Of a stretch of DNA of 11,246 bases, positions 1 to 6,968 are shown in pieces. The DNA is from Methanobacteriota archaeon (GTDB taxonomy: Archaea; Thermoplasmatota; Poseidoniia; MGIII; CG-Epi1), in NCBI GenBank assembly GCA_014240055.1, contig JAAZXP010000037.1, forward strand, positions 1 through 11,246, read 5' to 3'. Below the pieces are notes generated by a model. It did no database searches. It was not told the DNA's origin and worked only from the letters and a program-made list of their open reading frames with translations. Position numbers and translations under genes: made by a program. How positions within the stretch are numbered: position 1 is the stretch's first letter; each line of letters starts with the position of its first letter.

Positions 1-583
1 TATCTAAGGAAAGGAAGTCTGCAGAAAAAAAATCTAAAACTGAAATAAAATCAGCGACAAAAGGCATAATTAGGAGATATGGAACTTGTGAACCTACTAT
101 AATTTCCATTTCTAATAGGTATACCAAAAATCCTGTGACAGTTGTTCCAACTATGAAAAAACTGTTAAGAAAGTCGACAGGGTATATTGTAAAAAACAAT
201 AGAGTCAATAGAGGTAGTACAGCCTCACCTGGACCAAGTACAGCGCCCTCATCTATAGAATAATGATAGGCTCCATTAACCATTAGTATCGGAATTATAA
301 GAGTAAAATAAATCTCATAATACTTTTCTCTATATTCTTTTGATAACAGTAGTGCATAAACTGTAATTGAACTGATAATATGTACAAAAGCATAGATTGG
401 TTGTATTCCTAATTGTTTAATATCATCTAATATTACGAGTAAAAAAATAAGATGTCCTAATAGCATTAGGTTCCAAATATAGTTTTTATTTTTCTCCAAC
501 TTTACATTCTTATATTCTTGTTCCAAATTAAGATCTTTAAAAGTGCATGTTAGGCGATTAATGCTCTCTTCTAACTCTCCCAT
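1..583 (-). CDS. Multi-pass membrane protein, N-terminal part, possible sensor (cut by left edge)
   Basis: An open frame runs from ATG at 583 off the left edge with no stop, giving 194 visible residues. The first ~33 residues are charged and soluble. After them come about six hydrophobic segments (roughly 35-52, 62-80, 90-106, 121-136, 140-157, 168-187) with short loops, so this is an integral membrane domain. The C-terminal part is missing, so function cannot be read. It is transcribed away from the Hpt and response-regulator genes across a short shared promoter region. This suggests, as inference only, the membrane-sensing half of a histidine kinase or similar receptor. A second in-frame ATG at 604 would add seven residues; neither start has a convincing Shine-Dalgarno. 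I am sure of a real membrane-protein gene and unsure of its role. Confidence 0.75.
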   Translation of the reverse strand, partial: MGELEESINRLTCTFKDLNLEQEYKNVKLEKNKNYIWNLMLLGHLIFLLVILDDIKQLGIQPIYAFVHIISSITVYALLLSKEYREKYYEIYFTLIIPILMVNGAYHYSIDEGAVLGPGEAVLPLLTLLFFTIYPVDFLNSFFIVGTTVTGFLVYLLEMEIIVGSQVPYLLIMPFVADFISVLDFFSADFLSLD

Positions 584-604
584 TGAATTTACCCTATATT
601 TCAT

Positions 605-650
605 AATATTTAAGAATATAACCTAAAATAGTCTATCTGTTTGTAATATC
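605..650. promoter_or_regulatory. Divergent promoter region between membrane protein and Hpt genes
   Basis: This 46-nt AT-rich gap separates two divergent starts (604 or 583 on minus, 651 on plus). TATA-like A/T runs sit at 609-620 (about 26 nt from the 583 start) and 623-630 (about 25 nt from 651). Those are the distances expected of archaeal TATA boxes for short-leader or leaderless transcripts. No Shine-Dalgarno precedes 651. The assignment rests on spacing and composition only. Confidence 0.35.
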
Positions 651-929
651 ATGGAAGATTTTGATGATGATGAGTGGGCCGAGATGCAAGAAATGTACAT
701 TAATCATACTTCTAAAGAATTAGATAAGATAAATAATCAATTGGATTTAGACTCACTAGAGGCAATACGTATTTTCGGTCATAATATCAAGGGCAGCGGG
801 GGAATGTATGGCTTTAATGAAATTACTAACATTGGCCTTCAAATAGAAATTGCTGCAAAGGCGAGTGATTTGGATTCAATAAAATCAAGTCTATCTGAGC
901 TGGAAACTTTTTTGAAGTCTAAAATATAA
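651..929 (+). CDS. Free-standing Hpt-domain histidine phosphotransfer protein
   Basis: The 92-residue protein is almost entirely one Hpt four-helix domain. The signature H-N-I-K-G-S-G-G at residues 44-51 matches the family consensus H-x-x-K-G-(S/A), making His44 the predicted phosphate acceptor. Such proteins relay phosphate between receiver domains, or between a kinase and a receiver, in the cytoplasm. There is no kinase, receiver or membrane segment in the same chain. It ends 30 nt before a response-regulator gene on the same strand, so the two probably form one transcript and the regulator is the obvious partner. The acidic N-terminus (Asp/Glu at 2-8) is distinctive. No Shine-Dalgarno precedes the ATG, consistent with leaderless translation. 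The Hpt call is firm; the partnership is inferred from position. Confidence 0.85.
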   Translation: MEDFDDDEWAEMQEMYINHTSKELDKINNQLDLDSLEAIRIFGHNIKGSGGMYGFNEITNIGLQIEIAAKASDLDSIKSSLSELETFLKSKI

Positions 930-959
930 TCAGGCATCAATTTCTAATAATAAAGTTCT

Positions 960-1922
960 ATGCAGTATATTATGCCGAGTGAAGATTTGCCAAATATACT
1001 TGCTGTAGATGATGATTTTGCAGTGCGGATGGCAATGGATTTTATGTTTAAGAAATGGCCAGAATATAATTTAATTCTCGCAGAAGATGCAAAGGATGCC
1101 TTGGTTAAATTAGAAGAAAGGAATTACATGATGATGTTCAGTGATATCAATATGCCTGAAATTTCAGGTTTAGAGTTGCTGGAGATGGTAAAAGCTAAGT
1201 ATCCTGATTTACCAATATTTATGCTAACATCAGAGACAGATATTCAAAATTCTATTACTGCCTTTAGACACGGAGCCATGGACTATCTTTTGAAGCCACC
1301 AACTGTAGCAAGTATCAAAGGAGCTATTGACAAGACTGTAGAATATATTGAAGAAAAGGCTGAAAAAGAAAGGATTGACATGAGCGATTTCAAGCAAATG
1401 GTTGAGGGTTTTTCACCTGAAGAGATGGGTCTTACTAAATCAGGATCTAAAAATACCGAATTTACAAAATTAGTTAATGTTCTACAGGAAAAATTAATCC
1501 ACCCAGGTAAGGTTGGTCGTGTGCACAATCTGTTTTTGCTTTCAAAGTCAGGAATTGTAATTGCTAATTTGTCAGCTAATGAAGTTGAAGAGACAGATGC
1601 CGATATACTAGGCGGTATGTTTACTGCTGTAAAAAATTTCATGGAAGATGCCTTTAGTGCTAAGAGTGACTCAACATTAAATGACATACAATTCGGTAAT
1701 TTCCACATAACATTTGCTTCTGGAGCATACTCTGAACTTGCAGTTGTATATACAGGAATAATTAATCAAGCAGCTGAAGAAGCTATTGCAGACACGCTCA
1801 TTGCATTTGAATTAGATAACATGAAAACATTAGAAAATTGGGATGGTGATTTTTCTAAATTATCTACAGCTCCTACTTATTTAGAAAAACTATTTTCTGA
1901 TATTGATAAGGATAAAAGCTAA
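960..1922 (+). CDS. Response regulator: receiver plus C-terminal roadblock/longin-like domain
   Basis: A CheY-like receiver fills roughly residues 11-135: acidic pair Asp18-Asp19, phospho-acceptor Asp62 (in the FSDINMPE stretch), switch Thr90 and conserved Lys112 followed by Pro-Pro. A charged linker (about 130-165) leads to a C-terminal domain (about 168-300) with alternating strands and helices. Stretches such as HNLFLLSKSGIVIA, DADILGGMFTAVKNF, and later FGNFHITF and ELAVVYTG recall roadblock/LC7 or longin-like modules appended to archaeal signalling proteins. That resemblance is from memory and is the least certain part. There is no helix-turn-helix, so output is probably protein-protein interaction. 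An alternative start is Met5 (972). It follows the Hpt gene by 30 nt and overlaps the convergent taw2-like gene by 4 nt at its 3' end. Confidence 0.88.
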   Translation: MQYIMPSEDLPNILAVDDDFAVRMAMDFMFKKWPEYNLILAEDAKDALVKLEERNYMMMFSDINMPEISGLELLEMVKAKYPDLPIFMLTSETDIQNSITAFRHGAMDYLLKPPTVASIKGAIDKTVEYIEEKAEKERIDMSDFKQMVEGFSPEEMGLTKSGSKNTEFTKLVNVLQEKLIHPGKVGRVHNLFLLSKSGIVIANLSANEVEETDADILGGMFTAVKNFMEDAFSAKSDSTLNDIQFGNFHITFASGAYSELAVVYTGIINQAAEEAIADTLIAFELDNMKTLENWDGDFSKLSTAPTYLEKLFSDIDKDKS

Positions 1923-2764
1923 TTCTTTTTGAGTCTTGCGATGATGTGACTTTTACTAGGTCCATAGAATTTCACCCTTTCAAATTTTTCAACACTAAAT
2001 CCCTTACTATTCATTAGTTCTGAGAAATTATCAGGAACTCCTCCCCAGTCGCTGCGACTCTTGAATCCAAGCCAACTATTCCGATACGCCTCATGAAATA
2101 TGGCAATTCCATTGCTCTTTAGAGAAGTGTGTGTATGTTGTAAGAAATCTTCAGTATTGCCGATATAACCTAAATGTATTACGTCCGCCTTCGTTTGAAT
2201 ATTTCTGCAATCATCATTAATAATTTCAATATTGTCGATATTATTCTCTTTAGCATTAATCTTTAGATATTCGATAGATTTTGGATTTTTGTCTATTGCT
2301 ATAATCTTGGATTGAGAATAACTCTTTGCCATCTGTAATGAAAAATATCCGATTCCTGCAAAATAGTCAATTATTGTTTCTGGGTTATCAAAAGAATATA
2401 ATTCACTTACTTTTTCAGGACCTGCTAAAGCAGACCTCCAACCAGTGTTGCCTGGAGACCACATTATCTCACTAAGGTCTATATTGTATGTTAATCCATA
2501 TTCCGATATTTTAGTAATTGTATCATTTCCATACAATAATACGGTATTCTTTGGTTTTCTTAATTCTCCGTTAACTTTGTTCTTTTGTATCACTGTTTTT
2601 ACATTCAATTCATTTGCATATATTTCAGCAATTTTCGCTTGATCTTCACTGGGAACTAAATAGAAATCAGCAACCAGAATATCTCCAATTTTCTTCCATT
2701 TTTTAGGGAGCTTATCTTCTAACTCAGTTCGTATTTTTGATTTTATTCGTTCAAAGGGATTCAT
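1919..2764 (-). CDS. taw2: Taw2/Tyw2-like tRNA-Phe wyosine-pathway aminocarboxypropyltransferase
   Basis: The 281-residue protein belongs to the Trm5/Tyw2 class of Rossmann-fold S-adenosylmethionine enzymes. An N-terminal region (K-K-I-G-D-I at 24-29, L-L-Y-G-N around 76-80) precedes the catalytic domain. SAM-binding motif I is DYFAGIGYF (133-141); AIDKNP (156-161) supplies the acidic ribose-binding residue Asp158; Asp184-Asp185 and LGYIGNTEDF (198-207) complete the site. The G-Y-x-G-x-T-E-D-F block and the F-A-G-I-G-Y-F form favour Taw2 over Trm5. Taw2 transfers the 3-amino-3-carboxypropyl group of SAM onto 4-demethylwyosine at position 37 of tRNA-Phe. The segment MWSPGNTGWR (101-110) differs from the usual G-N-x-x-E-R. 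Its ATG shares an ATGA overlap with the nfo stop, so the genes are translationally coupled. Family firm, exact substrate less so. Confidence 0.8.
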   Translation of the reverse strand: MNPFERIKSKIRTELEDKLPKKWKKIGDILVADFYLVPSEDQAKIAEIYANELNVKTVIQKNKVNGELRKPKNTVLLYGNDTITKISEYGLTYNIDLSEIMWSPGNTGWRSALAGPEKVSELYSFDNPETIIDYFAGIGYFSLQMAKSYSQSKIIAIDKNPKSIEYLKINAKENNIDNIEIINDDCRNIQTKADVIHLGYIGNTEDFLQHTHTSLKSNGIAIFHEAYRNSWLGFKSRSDWGGVPDNFSELMNSKGFSVEKFERVKFYGPSKSHIIARLKKN

Positions 2765-3624
2765 TCTTCAGCTAATTTTCTCAAAACGGCTATCTCGGGT
2801 TTCCACATTTCAGGCCCCCCTGGTGTTTCCAAGTAAGCAGGTAGATGCTTCAGTCTATCTTCGGTCATAAAACTTTTGAAAGTTCTTTTTCCCATTTTTC
2901 CGATTCCTAAATTCTCGTGCCTATCCACTCTTGAACCAAGGTCCGTTTTTGAATCATTAAGATGTAATCCTACTAAATATTCCATTCCAACAATATCTTC
3001 AAAGTCATCCCACACATTAGAAAAATTATTACGCCAGTCATATCCTGATGCCCACGAATGTTGCGTGTCAATACAAACTCCAATACGGCTTTTATCATCT
3101 ATTCGGTCTATAATATGTCTAATCTCTTCAAATTTAATACCAACATTTGTTCCTTGTCCTGCAGCATTTTCGATTACTAGTTTAGATTTGTAGCCTTTTG
3201 TTTCATCTATTGTCTTATTCATTAAGGCCGCAATTCTTTCGAGTGCTTCTTCTCTAATAACTTTGTCGTCTCTCATATCCTTTTTAGGATGTGTATGGGA
3301 GCCTGGGTGGAAATTGAGATACTCTACACCTAGATCTTCACATCTATTATACTCTTCTAAAAATGCAGTTTGTGCCCTCTTACCTTTCACTTCATCTGGA
3401 CTTCCCATATTGATAAGATAAGATCCGTGAATCATCAAAGGGCCTAACTTTGTTTTTTCTAAAGGCTCTCGAAAAGCAGCAATTTCCTCTTCAGTTAGAG
3501 GCTTTGCAATCCATTGTCTTTGATTCTTACTAAACATTTGGAACGTATCAGCCTCTATCTCAAGAGCCCAACTGATAGCATTGTGCAAGCCACCTGCAAC
3601 ACTTACATGTGCACCTAATTTCAT
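2761..3624 (-). CDS. nfo: Endonuclease IV (AP endonuclease)
   Basis: This is a 287-residue TIM-barrel endonuclease IV, close to the usual length (E. coli Nfo has 285). It cleaves DNA 5' to abasic sites and removes blocked 3' ends in base-excision repair, using a trinuclear zinc centre. All nine expected metal ligands can be placed: His66 (MIHGSYL), His106 (NFHPGSH), Glu152 (VIEN), Asp186 and His189 (CIDTQH), His221 (LHLNDS), Asp234 and His236 (RVDRHE), Glu266 (YLETPGG). The start is supported by the family-typical MKLGAHVSVAGG and a GGAG Shine-Dalgarno at 3629-3632, four bases upstream of the ATG. It is the first gene of a minus-strand pair, overlaps the taw2-like gene by 4 nt, and diverges from NAD kinase. 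Confidence 0.96.
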   Translation of the reverse strand: MKLGAHVSVAGGLHNAISWALEIEADTFQMFSKNQRQWIAKPLTEEEIAAFREPLEKTKLGPLMIHGSYLINMGSPDEVKGKRAQTAFLEEYNRCEDLGVEYLNFHPGSHTHPKKDMRDDKVIREEALERIAALMNKTIDETKGYKSKLVIENAAGQGTNVGIKFEEIRHIIDRIDDKSRIGVCIDTQHSWASGYDWRNNFSNVWDDFEDIVGMEYLVGLHLNDSKTDLGSRVDRHENLGIGKMGKRTFKSFMTEDRLKHLPAYLETPGGPEMWKPEIAVLRKLAEE

Positions 3625-3672
3625 GATTCTCCATTCAAGGCTACCTTAATAATATCTATTCGATGAGGCAAC
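3625..3672. promoter_or_regulatory. Divergent promoter region between nfo and NAD kinase
   Basis: This 48-nt gap separates nfo (minus) from the NAD kinase gene (plus). A single A/T block, TTAATAATAT at 3646-3655, lies near the middle, about 22-31 nt from both start codons, the distance expected for an archaeal TATA box in either direction. The gap also holds a Shine-Dalgarno for nfo (GGAG, 3629-3632, minus strand) and a possible weak one for NAD kinase (GAGG, 3665-3668). Inferred from spacing and composition. Confidence 0.45.
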
Positions 3673-4470
3673 GTGAAATTTTCGATTGTAGCGAATCCCA
3701 AGCACCCAAGAATGGAAAAAATTCTTACAAAAGTTATAGGGCTTGTTGATGACTTTGAATTAGAGTCCGACTCAGCTAAAATAGTTGGTTTAACTGGAGT
3801 TCCCATTGAAGATTTGAGTGGAGATGTTGTAATTTCACTTGGCGGTGATGGAACTTTATTGTATATAGTTTCAAAAATAAATATACCTGTATTTGCCATA
3901 AATTGTGGCGGTGTTGGTTTCTTAACCGAGATTGAAGAAGCTGTAGACTTATTTCCACACATTCAAGAAATCATCAAAGGTAATTATGAATTGCAAGAGT
4001 TACAAAGAATAGATACCTATCTCAATAATTTACATATTGGTACGGCTTTGAATGAAGTAGTTTTACATTCTTCTAAAGTGGCTAGAATACAGGGTTTTGA
4101 GATCAGTATTGATAATTCAATAGTAGATAGCTTTAGAGGTGATGGGGTGGTTATTGCTACACCTACAGGTTCGACAAGTTATGCTATGTCTCTAGGTTCA
4201 CCAATATTGTATCCAACAATGGAATCACACATTATTGTTCCTATGGCTGCCTATCGAATAGGGGCTCGGCCGTTAGTTATTCCTTCTAAATATGATATAA
4301 CTGTAAAGTTAACTGGCAATTCTGAAGCTGTAATGGTTTTAGATGGACAAGAAGAGATATTGATTAAAATAGAAGATTCAATTAAGTTGAAAAAGTCTAA
4401 AAGCCCAATAAGTATTGTAAGATTTAAAGACAACTTTTTTGACAGAGTCAGAACAAAATTGAGGCTATAA
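3673..4470 (+). CDS. nadK: NAD kinase (ATP/polyphosphate-NAD kinase family)
   Basis: The 265-residue protein has the full set of NAD kinase landmarks: N-terminal MKFSIVANP strand, the GGDG motif at 57-60 with following T-L-L, Asn127-Glu128 (ALNEVV), Asp157-Gly158 (RGDGVV), and the TPTGSTSY block at 163-170 that lines the NAD site. It phosphorylates NAD to NADP in the cytosol and so controls the NADP(H) pool. The length fits archaeal homologues. Translation starts at GTG 3673; the nearby ATG at 3663 is in another frame, and a GAGG lies four bases before the GTG. It diverges from nfo and is followed after 3 nt by a gene of unknown function, almost certainly on the same transcript. Confidence 0.95.
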   Translation: MKFSIVANPKHPRMEKILTKVIGLVDDFELESDSAKIVGLTGVPIEDLSGDVVISLGGDGTLLYIVSKINIPVFAINCGGVGFLTEIEEAVDLFPHIQEIIKGNYELQELQRIDTYLNNLHIGTALNEVVLHSSKVARIQGFEISIDNSIVDSFRGDGVVIATPTGSTSYAMSLGSPILYPTMESHIIVPMAAYRIGARPLVIPSKYDITVKLTGNSEAVMVLDGQEEILIKIEDSIKLKKSKSPISIVRFKDNFFDRVRTKLRL

Positions 4471-4473
4471 ATA

Positions 4474-5952
4474 ATGAAAAAAACTAGAACAAGATTAAGA
4501 GGCACTAAGACTGCTGCCAAGGCTGAGCAGAAAAAATTAGTTTCTCGTCTTAAAGAGATACTCAATAATCCAGCTTCACTTTTACCCAAAACACGTTCCG
4601 GAACTAAAGAAGCTGAAGTATATTCCAGAGTCTTAAAAGATTTAGAACTGGCTAAAGAGCGATATGAAAACCCACCATCCTTTTTGTCAAGTATTTTTGG
4701 GGCTAAACCTAAAGATCCATTAGCTAAAGCTTATGCTGCATCATTGTCAATTATTAATTCTGGAGCTCCAGTCATGGCCATTGCCAGATTTCCCCATGGT
4801 GAAGTAAATTATGTTTTGAGAGGTTCGGGTATTTCTAAAGAAAAACTAATAGGCATTCAAAATCATGAGAACAGGTTATGGTCACGGTTTGCACATTTAG
4901 ATTATGTAAAAAAGCATAAATTTTTCATATATGTTTTGGCGAAAGGAATGGTATGTACTGGTACTAAACCCAAGTATCCCAAAGAGTTATGGATTGAAGC
5001 TTGCAATGACATTAAAGTTAAGGTTGGAAACGATTCTCTTTTCGGATTAGAGGTTAGTTGTGAATCTCTTAATGAGACTGTAATAATTCCGTCTAAGCGA
5101 ATGCTAAAGTCAAAAGGTAACAGTTATAGTCATTTCCTCAAACATCAAGTTGCTTTTGAACCTAATTTAGACTTTACATTAGACATTAAGACTATGTTCT
5201 CAGAGATAGCGCCTGAGAAGCCAGAGGATATTCTCTCTAATTATGGCATGGGCCTGATTTCAGATAGTGAATTATGGACCTCTTTGTTAAGTCACCAGAA
5301 AGAACAAATTTTAGATAGCAATCAACAACATTTTATTGTATCTGATAACATATTTACTAAAGAAGAATTTATGGATAAGATTTCCCATAGTAAAATAGAT
5401 GAAGCAATTGTAGAAGATATACTTTCAGAATATAATAATTCAGTAGTCTTGGATAATATGTCTCTTTCCAGTTTCACAGAGTTTACATGGGATGTCTCAG
5501 GTAAAAATCTTGTTAATCGGATTGATTCTAATGAAGTGAATAATTATGTTGGGGACAATTCATTAGAATTATTAAGAAAGTTGTACAACCAAATAGTTAA
5601 AGAAAGTTTGACTAGCGAGTATCCTCAGTTTAAATCTTTAAGTGAACCTCTTAAAATTCTAGATAACGTCGTAAGACTACTGAAAGTGGATGAAAAGGCT
5701 CGAGCCTTAAAATTATTAGAGAATTTAGTTTCTAACAATAACATGACAAAGTCTATTTCATGGTCTATTTTGGTTTGTTTGAACGCGACTTCCAGTCGTG
5801 CTTGGAAATATAGCAAAGAAGAGAAAGCTCTGGGAGACTCATTATCAGAAAAGGTTGGTGACTTGATAAAGAGTAAACCAGAAGATTATACTAAAATATT
5901 AGAAGCAATATCTGAAAGAATCGGTCTTGGCAACAAATTGGAAGTTATTTAA
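4474..5952 (+). CDS. Unrecognised 492-residue cytoplasmic protein in operon with NAD kinase
   Basis: I do not recognise this family. The start is very basic (Lys/Arg-rich over residues 2-28), as in nucleic-acid-binding tails. A helical segment follows (about 44-66), then a mixed, strand-rich region (about 97-235) containing PVMAIARFPHGEVNYVL and FFIYVLAKGMVCTGTKP. An acidic, mostly helical C-terminal half ends with likely helices at 364-380, 389-420 and 450-485. There are no membrane segments, signal peptide, clear nucleotide-binding loop or zinc cluster; the cysteines at 161, 177, 196 and 435 are scattered. It begins 3 nt after the NAD kinase stop, with GAGG at 4461-4464 inside that gene as a possible ribosome site, so the two are co-expressed. 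It ends 25 nt before tRNA-Val. Base composition matches its neighbours. Confidence 0.85.
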   Translation: MKKTRTRLRGTKTAAKAEQKKLVSRLKEILNNPASLLPKTRSGTKEAEVYSRVLKDLELAKERYENPPSFLSSIFGAKPKDPLAKAYAASLSIINSGAPVMAIARFPHGEVNYVLRGSGISKEKLIGIQNHENRLWSRFAHLDYVKKHKFFIYVLAKGMVCTGTKPKYPKELWIEACNDIKVKVGNDSLFGLEVSCESLNETVIIPSKRMLKSKGNSYSHFLKHQVAFEPNLDFTLDIKTMFSEIAPEKPEDILSNYGMGLISDSELWTSLLSHQKEQILDSNQQHFIVSDNIFTKEEFMDKISHSKIDEAIVEDILSEYNNSVVLDNMSLSSFTEFTWDVSGKNLVNRIDSNEVNNYVGDNSLELLRKLYNQIVKESLTSEYPQFKSLSEPLKILDNVVRLLKVDEKARALKLLENLVSNNNMTKSISWSILVCLNATSSRAWKYSKEEKALGDSLSEKVGDLIKSKPEDYTKILEAISERIGLGNKLEVI

Positions 5953-5955
5953 AAG
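5945..5955 (+). promoter_or_regulatory. TATA box of the tRNA-Val gene
   Basis: TTATTTAAAAG lies about 23-33 nt upstream of the tRNA 5' end, the normal place for an archaeal TATA element. It overlaps the last codons and stop of the preceding gene, so the tRNA promoter is embedded in coding sequence. Based on sequence and spacing. Confidence 0.5.
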
Positions 5956-5977
5956 AGCCTTAGATAGAGAATCTCGC

Positions 5978-6054
5978 GGGTCCGTGGTCTAGTTGGTTAT
6001 GACGTCGCCTTGACATGGCGGAGATCCCCGGTTCGAATCCGGGCGGACCCACCA
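5978..6054 (+). tRNA. tRNA-Val (anticodon GAC), CCA encoded
   Basis: A complete cloverleaf can be drawn. Acceptor stem GGGTCCG (5978-5984) pairs with CGGACCC (6044-6050), with discriminator A at 6051 and CCA encoded at 6052-6054. The D arm spans 5987-6003. The anticodon stem TCGCC/GGCGG (6005-6009/6017-6021) carries loop TTGACAT with anticodon GAC at 6012-6014. A five-base variable loop follows, then T stem CCCGG/CCGGG around TTCGAAT (6027-6043). GAC reads the valine codons GUC and GUU. No intron is present. It lies 25 nt after one protein gene and 29 nt before another, all on the plus strand. Confidence 0.97.
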
Positions 6055-6083
6055 AGAATAATTGGTAACCATGAGTAATTTAG

Positions 6084-6968
6084 ATGATGGCAACTGATGA
6101 TTTGAAATTATTTGAGAGTTTAATTAGGGAGCTATGTTACAAAATTATGTCTTTTAGAGTTAGCGACAGAGTTGAATGTAATTGGCAAAACCGAGGCATC
6201 AACTTTAGGGGAACAATTACATTAATTAATGGAAATACCTATGACATCAAATTTGACGATGGTGACTTTGAAGGAAGCGTGCCATTGGATAGGTTGCGTC
6301 CAGCTTCATCTAATGAGAAAAACCCTAGTCAATTAGGTAGTTGGCCAGGTTCAGCATCACCAAGGAGTTGGCCTTCTTCATCATATGAATCGAATTTAGA
6401 CGGCGACATTTCACAAGATAGTGCAGCATATCGTAAATGGAAAGAGGGTAGTTCAAAGGTTACAAGTGAAAATTCTGATAAACCATTATACGAAACAACC
6501 GGCGTAGAACTTTCTACTCCAGCATTTCTTCAAAATTGGAAAGCTAAGTCACTTTTTGGAATTATAATGCCATTATGGGGAATGTTGCCATACATTAGCT
6601 ATCCAGTTTGGATAGTATTTTTTGGACCATTGAGAATATTAGAGGGATTAGTCAGGTTATTAATCGGAGGACAGGCCACAGCTCCAAATATTCAATTTGA
6701 TGTTTGGGTTTTTGGTTCTATGGGTGCCGGTCAAAGAGAAGAACCTACTGTATGGGGTGATTGGTGGGGCTTTGGCGACGGAGGTGTAGCTGGCTACCTT
6801 CCTTCTATGGAGGGCTTTCTACTATTATTCCTATATTCCTATTTTTGGCTTAATATTTTCATACCAACATTTAGGCCCCTCAGAATAATATTTTTAGTGT
6901 TTTGTTTTTTATATGTTATGGCATTAAGTCATGCCTATATTCCAGAAGGCTGGACACATTATTCTTAA
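6084..6968 (+). CDS. Tudor/agenet-like domain fused to a C-terminal membrane domain
   Basis: The 294-residue chain has three parts. Residues about 24-73 (V-S-D-R-V-E, F-R-G-T-I, T-Y-D-I-K-F-D-D-G-D, V-P-L-D-R-L-R-P) match the pattern of Tudor/agenet-type SH3-like barrels, best known as readers of methylated peptides in eukaryotes. Residues about 74-150 form a low-complexity Ser/Trp/Pro/Asn-rich linker. The rest carries hydrophobic helices at about 157-180, 243-262 and 266-283, with a Gly/Trp-rich loop (209-238, containing WGDWWGFGDGG) between. The barrel probably faces the cytoplasm, but topology is uncertain. ATG 6147 (Met22) would begin right at the barrel and may be the true start; 6084 and 6087 are upstream options, none with a Shine-Dalgarno. 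Role unknown. It converges on aspS with 11 nt between stops. Confidence 0.82.
   Translation: MMATDDLKLFESLIRELCYKIMSFRVSDRVECNWQNRGINFRGTITLINGNTYDIKFDDGDFEGSVPLDRLRPASSNEKNPSQLGSWPGSASPRSWPSSSYESNLDGDISQDSAAYRKWKEGSSKVTSENSDKPLYETTGVELSTPAFLQNWKAKSLFGIIMPLWGMLPYISYPVWIVFFGPLRILEGLVRLLIGGQATAPNIQFDVWVFGSMGAGQREEPTVWGDWWGFGDGGVAGYLPSMEGFLLLFLYSYFWLNIFIPTFRPLRIIFLVFCFLYVMALSHAYIPEGWTHYS

Noticed and set aside
1283..1708. Open frame of 141 codons on the minus strand
   Set aside because: Antisense to the response regulator; composition follows the complementary frame and no motif is present.
1914..1929. Inverted repeat AAAAG-CTAATT-CTTTT at the convergent gene ends, as a bidirectional terminator
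   Set aside because: Only five A/T-rich base pairs; too weak to call in AT-rich sequence and archaea do not depend on hairpin terminators.
2876..3193. Open frame of 105 codons on the plus strand
   Set aside because: Lies wholly inside nfo, whose metal-ligand motifs prove the minus-strand reading.
3621..3962. Open frame of 113 codons on the minus strand that would overlap the nfo start
   Set aside because: Antisense to NAD kinase, including the GGDG motif; a shadow frame with low-complexity Ser/Thr/Pro content.
4251..4589. Open frame of 112 codons on the minus strand
   Set aside because: Antisense across the nadK and downstream gene junction; hydrophobic look arises from complementing Lys/Glu-rich codons.
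6071..6097. Eight-codon frame MSNLDDGN just after tRNA-Val, overlapping the next start
   Set aside because: No ribosome site or other support; such short frames are expected by chance. A leader peptide cannot be excluded.
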